A DNA stretch of 19,952 nucleotides, taken from contig JASAOO010003063.1 in NCBI GenBank assembly GCA_030849075.1, forward strand, positions 1 to 19,952, written 5' to 3'. This DNA comes from Zelonia costaricensis. Its lineage: Eukaryota > Euglenozoa > Kinetoplastea > Trypanosomatida > Trypanosomatidae. Numbering within the stretch: position 1 is the first letter of the stretch; the number at the start of each line of letters is the position of its first letter. Both the position numbers and the translations under genes were made by a program. Shown here piece by piece: positions 1-9,165 of this stretch. A model generated the notes under the pieces. It was not told the DNA's origin, did not search any database, and saw nothing but the letters and a program-made list of their open reading frames with translations.

Positions 1-412
1 ACACGTCGATGTCCTCGCCGAGCACCACGTAGAAGTGGCCCTCCTCCATGTTCTGGTGCGGCAGCGCGTAGGTCACCTTCTTCTTCTTCGCCGGCGGCGC
101 GACGGCCTCTATTGGTTGACTCACCAGCGACGCCGAGGACGGCAGCGCGGTGCCGTCGCTGCGGTGCTGCTGCACATGGTCCGTCGCTGAAGCCTCGTCG
201 TAGCCACGCTTGCTGCCCGAGCGCCGCGCATCGCTCTGACTGCGCGAGGAGTGCTTCAGCTGGTCGATCGCCTTGTTGCGCACGGCCGCCGCGCCCGCGG
301 ACGTGGCTGCCGCGGCCGCGGCGCTGTTGGCCTGTGCGCTGGAGTAGGCGTGCAGCCCGGAGCGCTGCCCCACCGCGGCTGCTCCGCTGCTGGGCGAGAA
401 GGAGGTGTTCAT
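1..412 (-). CDS. CLK/LAMMER-type protein kinase, N-terminal part (probable KKT10/KKT19 kinetochore kinase), cut by window edge
   Basis: The first 137 residues of a longer protein are visible; the ATG is at 412-410 and the frame is open at the left edge. Residues 1-106 are Ala/Ser-rich and probably disordered. PPAKKKKV (about 107-113) is a classical nuclear localisation signal. The stretch after it, EEGHFYVVLGEDIDV (about 123-137), matches the segment just before the glycine loop of CLK/LAMMER kinases, where a (D/E)GH-(x)-Y-x-V-G-(D/E) pattern is typical. The catalytic domain itself lies outside the window. In kinetoplastids the CLK-type kinases KKT10 and KKT19 sit at the kinetochore; that assignment is from family knowledge. 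A pyrimidine tract and AG lie about 42 nt upstream with no intervening ATG, which supports this start. It is the last gene of the window in transcription order. Confidence 0.7.
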   Translation of the reverse strand, partial: MNTSFSPSSGAAAVGQRSGLHAYSSAQANSAAAAAATSAGAAAVRNKAIDQLKHSSRSQSDARRSGSKRGYDEASATDHVQQHRSDGTALPSSASLVSQPIEAVAPPAKKKKVTYALPHQNMEEGHFYVVLGEDIDV

Positions 413-454
413 GTGGCTTTGCGCGGTGTCTCGTGGCACCAGCAGTAGAGCGGA

Positions 455-500
455 CTTTGGTAGTGGTGGCGGTGGAGGCGGGGTGTAGAGAGGGGGGAGG
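455..500 (-). promoter_or_regulatory. Predicted trans-splice acceptor for the kinase gene
   Basis: On the minus strand a C/T tract (about 500-482) is followed by C-rich sequence without AG until the AG at 456-455. That leaves a 42-nt 5' UTR before the ATG at 412. This is a pattern prediction only. Confidence 0.45.
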
Positions 501-547
501 CAGTGCGTGGGATGGCTTCGTAACAGGACCCGCGATCCTCGTCTCGA

Positions 548-570
548 GTGTGTGTGTGTGTGTGTGTGTG
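548..570. repeat. GT dinucleotide run
   Basis: About 11 uninterrupted GT units on the plus strand, so CA in the transcript. It lies just upstream of the predicted kinase splice acceptor. Confidence 0.95.
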
Positions 571-797
571 CGTGTGCAGAGGAGGAGCACTCACGTAGAC
601 ACGCGATAGGTGCTGGACCGCTGCCTCGATTCTAAGTTGTGGGGCAAGAGGACAACAGTGGTGATGGTGGTGGTGCAGAACTGCGTGCGTGTCGGTCGTT
701 GTATAAGAGAGAAGCAGTGGTGGAAACCTCCGAACAAGGGCACCCCGGGTGCGGGCAGTGGCGCTTTACGGTGCTGGGTTTGGTTGACACGTGGGGC

Positions 798-818
798 GTG
801 TGTGTGTGTGTGTGTGTG
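798..818. repeat. GT dinucleotide run
   Basis: About 10 GT units, in the probable 3' UTR of the NPR3-like gene. Confidence 0.95.
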
Positions 819-1184
819 AGAGCGCAGGGGTGGGGAGAGAGAAAGACGAGGAGATGCGTACAAACGGGAGAGACAGGGAGGCGTGCACGCGGGGAGGGGA
901 GGGGGGTGCTACCCGGGAACGAGCTCCAGTGTCGGCAAGGACCTGGCCGAGAGCAGCGAAGGTGGAAGCTCAGAGAGCACGTCCGCCGACACGCGCACAC
1001 ACACCATATCGAGGTTCAGCAGAATGCACACCAAATGCTGACGTCTATGCTGCGAGAAGTCGCACGGGCCGGGGGGGGGGCCGTGGCTCGGGGTGCCGCG
1101 GCCTGTAGTCGCACCTGCAGCGTTTGCGGTTTGCTGTTTTCGTAGCTGTGGGGCCACGGCGAATGTGCGGTGGCTGCGCGTCCG

Positions 1185-4100
1185 TCACTGCGCGGCCACC
1201 GGTAGGTCCCAGTGCTCCATCTCACCATCGCACTCGAAGCTGTCCACGTAGAGCACATCGCTAAACTCGTTCACCACAGCGTGCAGCAGCAGCCGCGTCG
1301 GCACCGTTCGCACCGGCCACGTCGCGTACGACGAGAGCACCTTCATCAAGCCCAGCTGCTCGAGCACCTCGTACGCCTGCAGGAGTTGCACCTCCGCCTC
1401 CGTGACGGGCGCTGCGGTGGCGGCGTGGGAGAGGCCGCTATAAGGGCTCGAGATGGAGCCGTCCGGCGTCGTCGCGCCGCTTGGCGCCTGCGTGGCGGCG
1501 TCGGCGACGGGCGCGGGCAGAGAAACGGAGGCCGCCGCCAGCCGCGTGTGCACCGTGGTGAAGACCGACGACACGGGCGCGTCATTGACGGCCGCGCCTG
1601 CCGCCGTGGGGCCCGCTGGTGCTCCGCTAGACACCGTTGTCGCCGTCGTCGCGGACGCCGCTGCCGCTACCGCTGCGGCAGCCGACGCGCTCGTGTAGCC
1701 GGCGGTGCGGAGCTGCAGGAGGTAGGACAGGTTGGCGAGCAGCGGTGGCAGGCGGCGCAGGTTGCGCTCGAGCAGGCGCACGAGCGTGTCCAGCTCCTGC
1801 CCGCGCCGACCCCACGTGAAGGCGATGAGGTGGTGCAGGACGTACTGCAGGAGCACCTCAACGGGCAGTGCCCGCTCCGTCCCTAGTAGCCCACCCACAG
1901 CTGCCAGCGGTGACGCCGCCGTGGCACTGCTGAGCTCGACCGTGGACGGCGCCACGGGGTCCGTGTGCACCGGGCTGGTGCCAGCCTGCTGTGCGCGCAG
2001 CAGCCCGTGGTGTTGCGGCGGTTGCGCGTGCCGGAGCTGCTGCCGCGCCGGTGCCTCGGGCGTGCTCGCCGCTGTCGTGGTGGTGGTGGTGGTGGCGGCG
2101 CCGGCTTCTCGTGCTGCCGTTGCGGGTGTGGTGCTGTCGAAGAGCAAGGTGCGGTTCGAGATTGGGCTCGTGGCGTTGTGCAGAGGCAGCTGGCGTCGGC
2201 CGTAGCGGAGAGAGCGCGGCAAGGGGTCGGCGCTGCTGCTCAGTCGCGCGGCGGCGGGGGAGGGGAAGGAGGCGGAGGCAGGGACGTCCACGTCGACCTC
2301 GACGTGATTCTCGTGCGGGGACGTGGGGCGGGCCGATGTGACCTGCACAGGGGCGCTTGCCGTGGGGACGCGGTCCGAAACACTCGGGGAGCTGATGGCG
2401 CCTGCGGCGGCGCCGTGGGCCGCCCCAACCGCGCGCATGGACGACGTGCGGTGCGGCGGGGGTGGTTGTGGCGGCTGGGCCGCTGGGAAGAGCGGCTGTT
2501 GGTCGTAGGCGCTCTCGTAGCGCTCCAGTAGGTGTTGCTGCCGCTTTGCGTAGGCGAGGCGCTCTTCAATGACGGGCGCGGTGCGGCGCAGGTAGGCGGC
2601 GGCCTCGGCCGGGATGTCGCTCAGGTGCAGCAGCGTGTGACCCTGCTCCTCCGCACTGCCCACGACGGCGCTGCGGCTGGCTGTCAGCGTGGCCGTCTCG
2701 TGCGCGTGTGCCTGCGCGCGGGAAACGAGCAGGAGGTCGCGCCGCTCCGGCTCGATCAGCGAGCTCGTATTGTTGTGCGTGACGGCCGCGGCGCCGTCGC
2801 CGGCCATCACGGCATAGGCGTGCGGCGGGTGCAGCGGGGTGGCGCGCGGCCCGGCGGCGCTCAGCCGAGTGCTTTGGTACACCATTCGCTCAAACACTTC
2901 GTACGGCGAAACCCCATAAGCGGCCGTGACGGGCGTGATAAACATGTGCGGGCGTATGAACCACGGCTGCATCGAGCGCAGCAGGCCGCCGCCGCCGCCG
3001 GCGCGCTGGCCGGCCAAGGCGCTCCCACCACCGCCACCGGTGTAGCTGTTCTGCATGAGGGTCGTCAGGTCCGCGTTGTCGCGCAGCTGCCGCGCGTGTT
3101 GGGCGCACGTGCACACGCTGGCGTCCAGGGAGGGAAAGCTGAGGCGCAAGGCCGCGTCGCTGCCGCTCTGGCGCCGGCGCAGCCCTGCCGTAGCCATGGT
3201 GTAGTAGCCAATCGTATAGCCGCGCTGACTGCGCGTGGTCCAGCACTGCGGGTGGGCCACGAGCTGCTCGCACACCGGGCAGGCGGAGCCCCAGGCGCAG
3301 TACACGGCCAGCTTCACCGGCCGCGTTGCGGCTGCCGCCCTCGCGGACGCGTGTGCGGCGGTGTGCAGGAGAGGTGACACGCTGCCGCCGCCGCCCTCCC
3401 CGAGGCTGCTGCCCTCACCGCGCGGGCCGCTCGCGTCTGCCGTGGTGGGAGGGTGGGGAGAGCCGCGACTGCTGTTGTTGCTGCTCGCGCGCCGGACAGG
3501 CGCCGCTGCCGGTGGCGCCGCGGCGGGCTGCCCGCCGGCGCAGAGGAGCGATGGCGACGAGGCCATGCTCCACGCCACGCTCGGCGCGTTCAGCGAGCCC
3601 TGCAGCTGCTGCTGCTGCGAGTGCAACAGGGCCGAGCGGTGGCTGGCGTGGCCGGGGTTGCCGGTGGTGCTTGTGTCGGTGCTGGAGGAGGGCGGGGTGC
3701 GACCCAGCGCGTTGTTGCCGCCGGCCCCCAACACGCCCGGGCCGCTCCCCCCATTGCCACCGTGCATCGCCCGCGGCGCGAGCGCCGTGCCGGAGGGCGG
3801 TGTCACGGTGATTTCGGTGCGGTGGCCGTGGCTGCTGCTGCTGCGAGCCGCCGAGGCACCACCGCCCAGCGCCAGACCCTCGTACCGCTCCTGCTGCGGC
3901 TGCGGCTGCTGGTGCCGGGATTGCTGGGTGTCGACGACGCACTCGAGCATGTGCAGCACGAGCGCCGCCGGCAGCGTTTCCACGTCGTGCGCCGCGTCCA
4001 GCGGCTCGAGCGCCGCGGCAGGAGGCGCCGCGGCGGCTGCCGTGCCGGTCAGCGTCCTGTCCGACGAGACCCAGCTCCCCCTGGCCGTCTCCGGCGTGGT

Positions 4101-7100
4101 CAGCGCGGCGCCCTCCGCGGGGTCGCCCGGGCGTGTGGAGCGGTGCCGGTGGTGGCGGCTCCTGCCGTGCCGGCCCACCTCATCGCCCCGCCCCTGCTCC
4201 AGCTCTGCCACCGCCCCCTCCTCCCTCCCCTCGTCTGCCCACCGGCACTGCCGACGCTCAGCCTTCAGTCGGTGCCGCCGCCGCCGCGCCGCGGCCGCCT
4301 CGAGGCACGATGCTGGGGTCACCTCGCCGTGCGTAAAGCACACAAACATATCCGAGGCAACAGAAACTGCCCCGTTCACGCGCAGGAAGTCAATAATCTC
4401 CATCGCCAGGAAGTCAAGCCCGGCCGCGGTGGTGGCCGCCGCCGCCGCCGCCACTCCCGATGCGGCGGTCGTCGTGTCGTCGTCCACCGTTTCACGGCTG
4501 CCACGCAGGTCGGATGGGGGAAGCCCCGCCGCATTCGTCGCACCCTGCTCCGCGCCTCCGCCCTGCAGTGTTGCGGCCTGCGCGGCGGCCCGGGCGTGGC
4601 GGCGCTGCACCGCCTCGAGCAGGGCCAGCTCGATGCTGCGGTAGAAGGAGCCGGCGCGGCGCGGGGGCGGCAGCGCCTGCAGCAGCGCGTGGACGGTGGC
4701 CAGGGGGATGAGCTTTGCGTAGCGGCGGCCCATCATATCCAGGTAGCGGCGCTGCAGCTGCTCCGTGAAGAGGTCCTCCTCCACGCACAGGACGCTGCAG
4801 GGATGGATGCGCGAGTACGCCGAGCGCACGCTCTGCTCCGCGTCCTGCCGCTCCGCGCCCGTGAGGTGTGCGATGGGGAGAAGCAGCATTCGATTGATAA
4901 AGAGCACCTCGGGCAGGCTGCCGCTCGGCAGGCCGCTGAGCTGGTGCTGCTGCAGCTGCTCGTGGAGCAGCGCGCCGGTACGCCCTTCCCGCACGGCGGC
5001 CCGCACGACGTCGCGGCTCCCCGCCGCCGCACCCGATCCCGATCGGCTCCACTGCGAGGCCAGCCCCCTTCCACCGCCGCCGCCGCCGCCTCCACCCAAC
5101 GCAACGCGGTCGATCGCGAAGCCCGCACGCAGCCCTGCGCGGCTGCCAGCCCCGCCATCACGACTCCCGTCGCAGCGCATGGTGCGGTTCCACACATCAA
5201 TGCACTGCGCCACCCGCAGCACCTCGCACGCCAGCTGCACGTGCGCGGCAAGGTGCGCGTAGAGGGAGCGGGAGCCGGCCGCGACACCTGCGGTGGAGCT
5301 GGAGGCGCCGCCCGCACTGACCCCAGCGCCATCACCACTGCTGCCCGCCGCTGCAGATGCCGCCGCTGATGGCGACACGATGCCGCGTCGTCGGGTGGCG
5401 TGCTCGCCCCCGCCACTAGCCACACGCAGCGTGCCCGGCGAGGCGGCGCGCGTGTGTGACTGGCTAAGCTCCTCACGCACCGCCCCGTCCTCGCCGTCAC
5501 CGTCGTCGTAGGCGTGGGTAGCAGGCGACGCGTCCCGGGCGGTGGGGCCCCCAGCGGCACTGCCGCCGGTGATGGCGTGCGTCGAGCCGGTGCGCACCCC
5601 TGCGCGAGTGCCGTGTGCGCCGCCGCCGGTGTTGCCAGGCTTCGCCGCGCTTGGGGCAGCCCTGTGCCGCCCCTCCGGCCGCACGGAGGCGGTGAAGAGG
5701 TAGTCGAAGTCCCCGCCCACCAACGCGCCGTCTGACGTAGCGGCGCCGGCTGCTGCTCCACCGCTGCTTCGCCCACGACGCGATCCCGGTGGGGAGGAGG
5801 TGGCTGCTGTCGCGTCTGTGCCGGCGTCGGCCACCGCGCGCCTGTGACCCGGCGCGGCTGCGGCCGCGGCTGCCGCGCTCTCCAGCGCCGTGGCCCCACC
5901 GATATCCCACTGGTTGGCCAGCATCTCCATCCGGTCCAGCTCCGCGGACACGTACTGACAGCGGTGCTCCTCGCGGCACAGGATGTTCACAAAGCACTGG
6001 GTGAAGTTTGCAATCGCGCCGGCATCCGTGTCGGGCTCCCGCATCGCCACCACGAGGAGCGCGGCGCCGGAGCGGTGCGACATGCGCGGCCGGTCCGCCA
6101 CGGCGAAGCTTCCAACATGGGAGCCTGCGCTGGTGCTGTTGCTGCAGCTGTTGCCTGCCGCGGCGGAGGCCCCGGCGCCGAGCGAGAGGGGGAAGACGAG
6201 AAACGTGCAGTTCACCATGCTGATGGTGGTGCTGCCGCACAGGGCGCCGCGGAGGAGGTGCATCAGCACGTTGGGGGCGATGCCGACACACGTCATGGCG
6301 GCGCTCGACTGCTGCTGCTGCTGCTGTTGCTGCTGGGAGGCTGTTGGCTGCGGCTGCGGCGGCGCCTGCCCGTGGTGGTGCGCGGAGGTGCCGCGGCCAC
6401 CACCGTGACTGCTGGACTTGCGCCCCCCAGACGCGGCCGCGCCACCCCCGCTGCCCCCAGTTCCATTGCCACCAGCTCCTGACCCCGCCGTCGCTGCGGC
6501 AGCGGGCGAGGGTGCGGAGTGGGCGCCAGCGCCGGCCAGCTGCCGCCGCGTGCTCCCTGTGGCGGTGTGCTGCACTTGGATGGTCGTGCCGGCCGCCCCA
6601 CCCCCGCCGCCGGTGTGGGTGTGGGTGTGGCCGCTGCTGTTGCCGCCTCGCCGCCCGTCCCCCATTGCGGAGGCGGCGGCGGCGGCGGCGCTGCTGCTTG
6701 GGGACGCCGTGCGGTGCCCGCCTGCGCCCCCTGCCGATCCACCGGCGCTGTGCAGCGCGGCTTCGTTCACGAGGGCGTAGCTCGATGCCGGGCGCCGCAT
6801 ACCGCGCTGCGGGGCAACACCCACGGTGCCACTGCTGCTGAGTTGCGAACCTCCATCCGTGTCCCCAGCCCCTCCTGCCGCCACGCCGCCGCTCGATGCA
6901 GCTGCTGCCCCGCCTCCCCCACCCCCGCTCTGGGGGTGGCTGTCCTTGACGTCGGCGGCCATGGTCACGTGCGCGTGCGGCGACTTCTTCTTGAGCCGCG
7001 TTCCGCCCCCACCACTGGTGCCAGCGGCGGTGTTCGCGGCGGTCAAGGTAGGCGCCGGCCCTGTCGCGCCGACGTCATCGGGATGCAGCCGAGCCCCTAC

Positions 7101-7601
7101 CCCGCGGTGCCGCTCACGCGAGGTGGAGGCGGTGTGCGGCGCAGCGGCTGGGGCGGGGTGGGCCTTGTCGGACGGCGGAGCTGCCGCCGCCGCCGCCCCT
7201 GCCTTGCTCGCGTGCATCTTGCTGTTGGCATCCGCTGCTGCTGCTGCGGCGGCGGCGGCGAGGGCTGCTGCTGCTGCTGCGGCGGCAGAGCCGGTGACGG
7301 CGCCGGACGTGGCGGAGGACGCGGTGGTGGAGGACGCGGTGGTGCCGTGCGTGGCGACGTCCACGACGAAGGGGTCCGTGTCGGGGTAGCGGAAGAGCAG
7401 CTTCTCCTTTACAAAGAGGAAGACCGCGATGGAGGCGCTGCTGCTGCTGCTGCCACTGTGACTGCCGGAGGACGGCGAGCTGCGTGCCACGCCGCCGGTG
7501 TCGCCGTGGGTGGGCGGCGGTGGCACCCCGCTGGTGTCCAGCGTGGCAGGGGTCGGTGCGGCGGCCCCACTGCTGCCGGCTGGTGACAGCCTACCCTGCA
7601 T
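1185..7601 (-). CDS. NPR3/NPRL3-like GATOR1 subunit, very large (2138 aa)
   Basis: NPR3 family proteins act with NPR2 and DEPDC5 in GATOR1, a Rag GTPase-activating complex that restrains TORC1. Conserved-looking islands appear in family order. Residues 57-80 (VFLFVKEKLLFRYPDTDPF) resemble the opening longin strand. Residues about 436-475 and 515-565 include REEHRCQY, close to the family's HEERRCQY. Residues about 895-997 include HPCSVLCVEEDLFTEQL, like the 'LLLLDDEKSLLSEL' block. Residues about 1061-1095 resemble its 'LVYWGKAIIIYP' helix-strand. Weaker blocks lie at about 1660-1702, 1912-1969 and 2067-2138. Between them are Ala/Gly/Ser/Thr/Pro-rich inserts, nine Gln at 423-431, and a Cys/His cluster at 1435-1502. 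Human NPRL3 is roughly a quarter of this length. The ATG at 7601 is the first after the predicted splice site; the upstream open frame has no ATG. The assignment rests on motif resemblance alone; a divergent longin-domain protein of another family remains possible. Confidence 0.55.
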   Translation of the reverse strand: MQGRLSPAGSSGAAAPTPATLDTSGVPPPPTHGDTGGVARSSPSSGSHSGSSSSSASIAVFLFVKEKLLFRYPDTDPFVVDVATHGTTASSTTASSATSGAVTGSAAAAAAAALAAAAAAAAADANSKMHASKAGAAAAAAPPSDKAHPAPAAAPHTASTSRERHRGVGARLHPDDVGATGPAPTLTAANTAAGTSGGGGTRLKKKSPHAHVTMAADVKDSHPQSGGGGGGAAAASSGGVAAGGAGDTDGGSQLSSSGTVGVAPQRGMRRPASSYALVNEAALHSAGGSAGGAGGHRTASPSSSAAAAAASAMGDGRRGGNSSGHTHTHTGGGGGAAGTTIQVQHTATGSTRRQLAGAGAHSAPSPAAAATAGSGAGGNGTGGSGGGAAASGGRKSSSHGGGRGTSAHHHGQAPPQPQPTASQQQQQQQQQSSAAMTCVGIAPNVLMHLLRGALCGSTTISMVNCTFLVFPLSLGAGASAAAGNSCSNSTSAGSHVGSFAVADRPRMSHRSGAALLVVAMREPDTDAGAIANFTQCFVNILCREEHRCQYVSAELDRMEMLANQWDIGGATALESAAAAAAAAPGHRRAVADAGTDATAATSSPPGSRRGRSSGGAAAGAATSDGALVGGDFDYLFTASVRPEGRHRAAPSAAKPGNTGGGAHGTRAGVRTGSTHAITGGSAAGGPTARDASPATHAYDDGDGEDGAVREELSQSHTRAASPGTLRVASGGGEHATRRRGIVSPSAAASAAAGSSGDGAGVSAGGASSSTAGVAAGSRSLYAHLAAHVQLACEVLRVAQCIDVWNRTMRCDGSRDGGAGSRAGLRAGFAIDRVALGGGGGGGGGRGLASQWSRSGSGAAAGSRDVVRAAVREGRTGALLHEQLQQHQLSGLPSGSLPEVLFINRMLLLPIAHLTGAERQDAEQSVRSAYSRIHPCSVLCVEEDLFTEQLQRRYLDMMGRRYAKLIPLATVHALLQALPPPRRAGSFYRSIELALLEAVQRRHARAAAQAATLQGGGAEQGATNAAGLPPSDLRGSRETVDDDTTTAASGVAAAAAATTAAGLDFLAMEIIDFLRVNGAVSVASDMFVCFTHGEVTPASCLEAAAARRRRHRLKAERRQCRWADEGREEGAVAELEQGRGDEVGRHGRSRHHRHRSTRPGDPAEGAALTTPETARGSWVSSDRTLTGTAAAAAPPAAALEPLDAAHDVETLPAALVLHMLECVVDTQQSRHQQPQPQQERYEGLALGGGASAARSSSSHGHRTEITVTPPSGTALAPRAMHGGNGGSGPGVLGAGGNNALGRTPPSSSTDTSTTGNPGHASHRSALLHSQQQQLQGSLNAPSVAWSMASSPSLLCAGGQPAAAPPAAAPVRRASSNNSSRGSPHPPTTADASGPRGEGSSLGEGGGGSVSPLLHTAAHASARAAAATRPVKLAVYCAWGSACPVCEQLVAHPQCWTTRSQRGYTIGYYTMATAGLRRRQSGSDAALRLSFPSLDASVCTCAQHARQLRDNADLTTLMQNSYTGGGGGSALAGQRAGGGGGLLRSMQPWFIRPHMFITPVTAAYGVSPYEVFERMVYQSTRLSAAGPRATPLHPPHAYAVMAGDGAAAVTHNNTSSLIEPERRDLLLVSRAQAHAHETATLTASRSAVVGSAEEQGHTLLHLSDIPAEAAAYLRRTAPVIEERLAYAKRQQHLLERYESAYDQQPLFPAAQPPQPPPPHRTSSMRAVGAAHGAAAGAISSPSVSDRVPTASAPVQVTSARPTSPHENHVEVDVDVPASASFPSPAAARLSSSADPLPRSLRYGRRQLPLHNATSPISNRTLLFDSTTPATAAREAGAATTTTTTTAASTPEAPARQQLRHAQPPQHHGLLRAQQAGTSPVHTDPVAPSTVELSSATAASPLAAVGGLLGTERALPVEVLLQYVLHHLIAFTWGRRGQELDTLVRLLERNLRRLPPLLANLSYLLQLRTAGYTSASAAAAVAAAASATTATTVSSGAPAGPTAAGAAVNDAPVSSVFTTVHTRLAAASVSLPAPVADAATQAPSGATTPDGSISSPYSGLSHAATAAPVTEAEVQLLQAYEVLEQLGLMKVLSSYATWPVRTVPTRLLLHAVVNEFSDVLYVDSFECDGEMEHWDLPVAAQ
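6309..6335 (-). repeat. Polyglutamine-coding CAG/CAA run
   Basis: Nine consecutive Gln codons (residues 423-431 of the NPR3-like protein), seen as CTG/TTG units on the plus strand. The run separates the long disordered N-terminal insert from the next conserved block and is a likely length-variable site between strains. Confidence 0.85.
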
Positions 7602-7641
7602 GATCGATAAGGAAGTCAACACTGGCGCACGTGTGTGCCGC

Positions 7642-7669
7642 TGTGTGTGTGTGTGTGTGTGTGTGTGTG
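7642..7669. repeat. GT dinucleotide run in the 5' UTR of the NPR3-like gene
   Basis: About 14 GT units on the plus strand. In the mRNA this would be a CA run between the predicted splice site (7741) and the ATG (7601). Confidence 0.95.
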
Positions 7670-7740
7670 AGTGTGTCTGTGATGAACGCGCTTCAAGTCG
7701 GCACTGCCAGCGCGCCGCCGTGAGGATGAGTATACTTCTG

Positions 7741-7797
7741 CTGTGAAGCGTGGGAGCCGGCAAGCGTTGAAGGGTGGGGAGGGGGGAGGGGGGAAGT
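7741..7797 (-). promoter_or_regulatory. Predicted trans-splice acceptor for the NPR3-like gene
   Basis: A C/T tract (about 7797-7770, minus strand) is followed by AG-free sequence ending in CACAG, with the AG at 7742-7741. The implied 5' UTR is about 139 nt, and its first ATG is the chosen start. Confidence 0.6.
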
Positions 7798-8584
7798 TGC
7801 GGCAGTGGTGGTGAGGGATGGTAGGGAAAGTAGAACGAAGGTGGGTGGGTGAGGGAGGGTGCGGAGGCAGGACACGAGGCGGCGGCTTGAAGTTGGATGT
7901 CGCAGGGTCACACCGAGCTCGCACGCCGAACACTCCCCCCCCTGCCAAACCCATCGGCGTGCTTGTTTTGGGGTGTCACGCGTCAGCTAGCACCCCCGTC
8001 CATGGGGGGGGGGGGCGGGCGGGCACACCTCCTCCCCCCGTGCGGCGCGCGAGTCGTGACGCAGGGGTCCTGCGCAGTGGGCAGCCACACACACAACAGC
8101 CACCGCCCACAAAAAAATCACTGTGAACACACCCACGCCATCGCTGCTCAACCCGAGCAGGGGCTATCAATCTCGAGGCTTTTTCTTTCAACCTTGACAC
8201 GGCGATGATGTGGCAGAGCGCACCAACTATACAAGACAGGGAAAAAAGGAAACGCAAAAACAATTCAAGTGGTGACCGTGGCCCGCGCGGCGCCGCGGAC
8301 CAACAAACTCGCGGTGGCCTTTGTGTGTGTGGGTGTTTACGCTCGTGTTGTGTGTGGGTGTGTGAGCGCCGCCTCCACACCGCCACCTGCGTCCTTGGCG
8401 TCCCCACGTACGCCTTTCTCCGGTGCGGGGGTGGGCCAAGGGGTGTTTGAGTATGCGGATTCAGGAGTGGAAGGGGCTTACTGGGTGGACGTGAGGTGTG
8501 CAGGCAGGTGCACACATACACAGACACACACAGCGCAAAGGAACACTTAACGCTTGAGGTCAAGCGCGGGAAGGAGAATGAAAA

Positions 8585-8603
8585 ACACACACACACACAC
8601 ACA
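8585..8603. repeat. AC dinucleotide run
   Basis: About nine AC units on the plus strand (GU in the transcript), within the probable 3' UTR of the acetyltransferase gene. Confidence 0.95.
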
Positions 8604-8875
8604 AACAGAGGAGCCCCCCTCTCCCTGCCTCCCGCTGCAAACTAACCAAACAGACGAGTGCTCCTTCCTTCGGTGCCTTTTCCCCCATTTTCTACGCGTG
8701 TGGCGTACGACGAGGAACTCTATCGCCTCGAACTTAAAGGAGGCAACGCGACGGCGAGTCCAACACGTCAAGAGGACAGGACGGACGGACACGCTGAAGG
8801 GCACACGTCTGCCTGCACCGCCCTGTCGCGTAAGCAGGCGATGCAGGGCGAGGGAGGTGGAGCGGAATCTGAAAA

Positions 8876-8928
8876 CGGGTGGGGGGAGGGGGGGGGACGC
8901 AGGCCGGGGGGGGGGGGGGAAGGGGAGG
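8876..8928. other. G-run cluster, G-quadruplex potential
   Basis: Several G runs of 4 to 13 bases lie close together on the plus strand, which is the template strand for the local genes. The transcript would be C-rich here. The run lengths may also be unreliable in the assembly. Confidence 0.6.
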
Positions 8929-9165
8929 ACACGTACACTATCTCACACCCACCAGCAGCACAGTTAGACGAGCAGATGGATGTGTCTCTGTACGACGCTG
9001 ATGGGGACGAGAGGGGGAAGGGCGGGCGGTATCGCCCACCAGCCACCGCCAGACGGGTGCTTTAGTTTTATACTTACCACCTACGTTGCACACGTGTCGG
9101 GCGTGCGGCGTGTGTTTCCATCACACAACCCCTGCGAGACCTCCCCCGGCACACACACACACACG

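Larger units (their letters stand above)
413..1184. other. Intergenic spacer between the NPR3-like gene and the kinase gene
   Basis: This stretch should hold the 3' UTR and polyadenylation region of the NPR3-like gene and the 5' UTR of the kinase. It contains two GT runs and G/A-rich purine tracts on the plus strand, plus a run of nine G at about 1071-1079. Open frames here translate to His-Thr or Val-Cys repeats from the dinucleotide runs and do not look coding. Confidence 0.7.
7602..9165. other. Intergenic spacer between the GNAT and NPR3-like genes
   Basis: This 1.56-kb stretch holds the 3' UTR of the acetyltransferase gene, then the 5' UTR of the NPR3-like gene. It is rich in GT/CA runs and homopolymeric G runs (about 8005-8016 and 8908-8920) and lacks a believable reading frame on either strand. 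A unique-looking section at about 8130-8300 has no recognisable feature. Confidence 0.65.

Noticed and set aside
1212..1886. Plus-strand open frames over the NPR3-like gene, and similar ones over the other genes
   Set aside because: They are Arg/Ala/Gly-rich shadows of GC-rich minus-strand codons, with no domain content or splice signals.
7602..7763. Upstream extension of the NPR3-like frame to 7763
   Set aside because: It has no ATG (only TTG), translates the CA run into His-Thr repeats, and crosses the predicted splice site.
8554..9065. Plus-strand open frames near 8.5-9.0 kb
   Set aside because: They would imply an opposite-strand gene in a one-strand unit and consist of dinucleotide-run and G-run translation.
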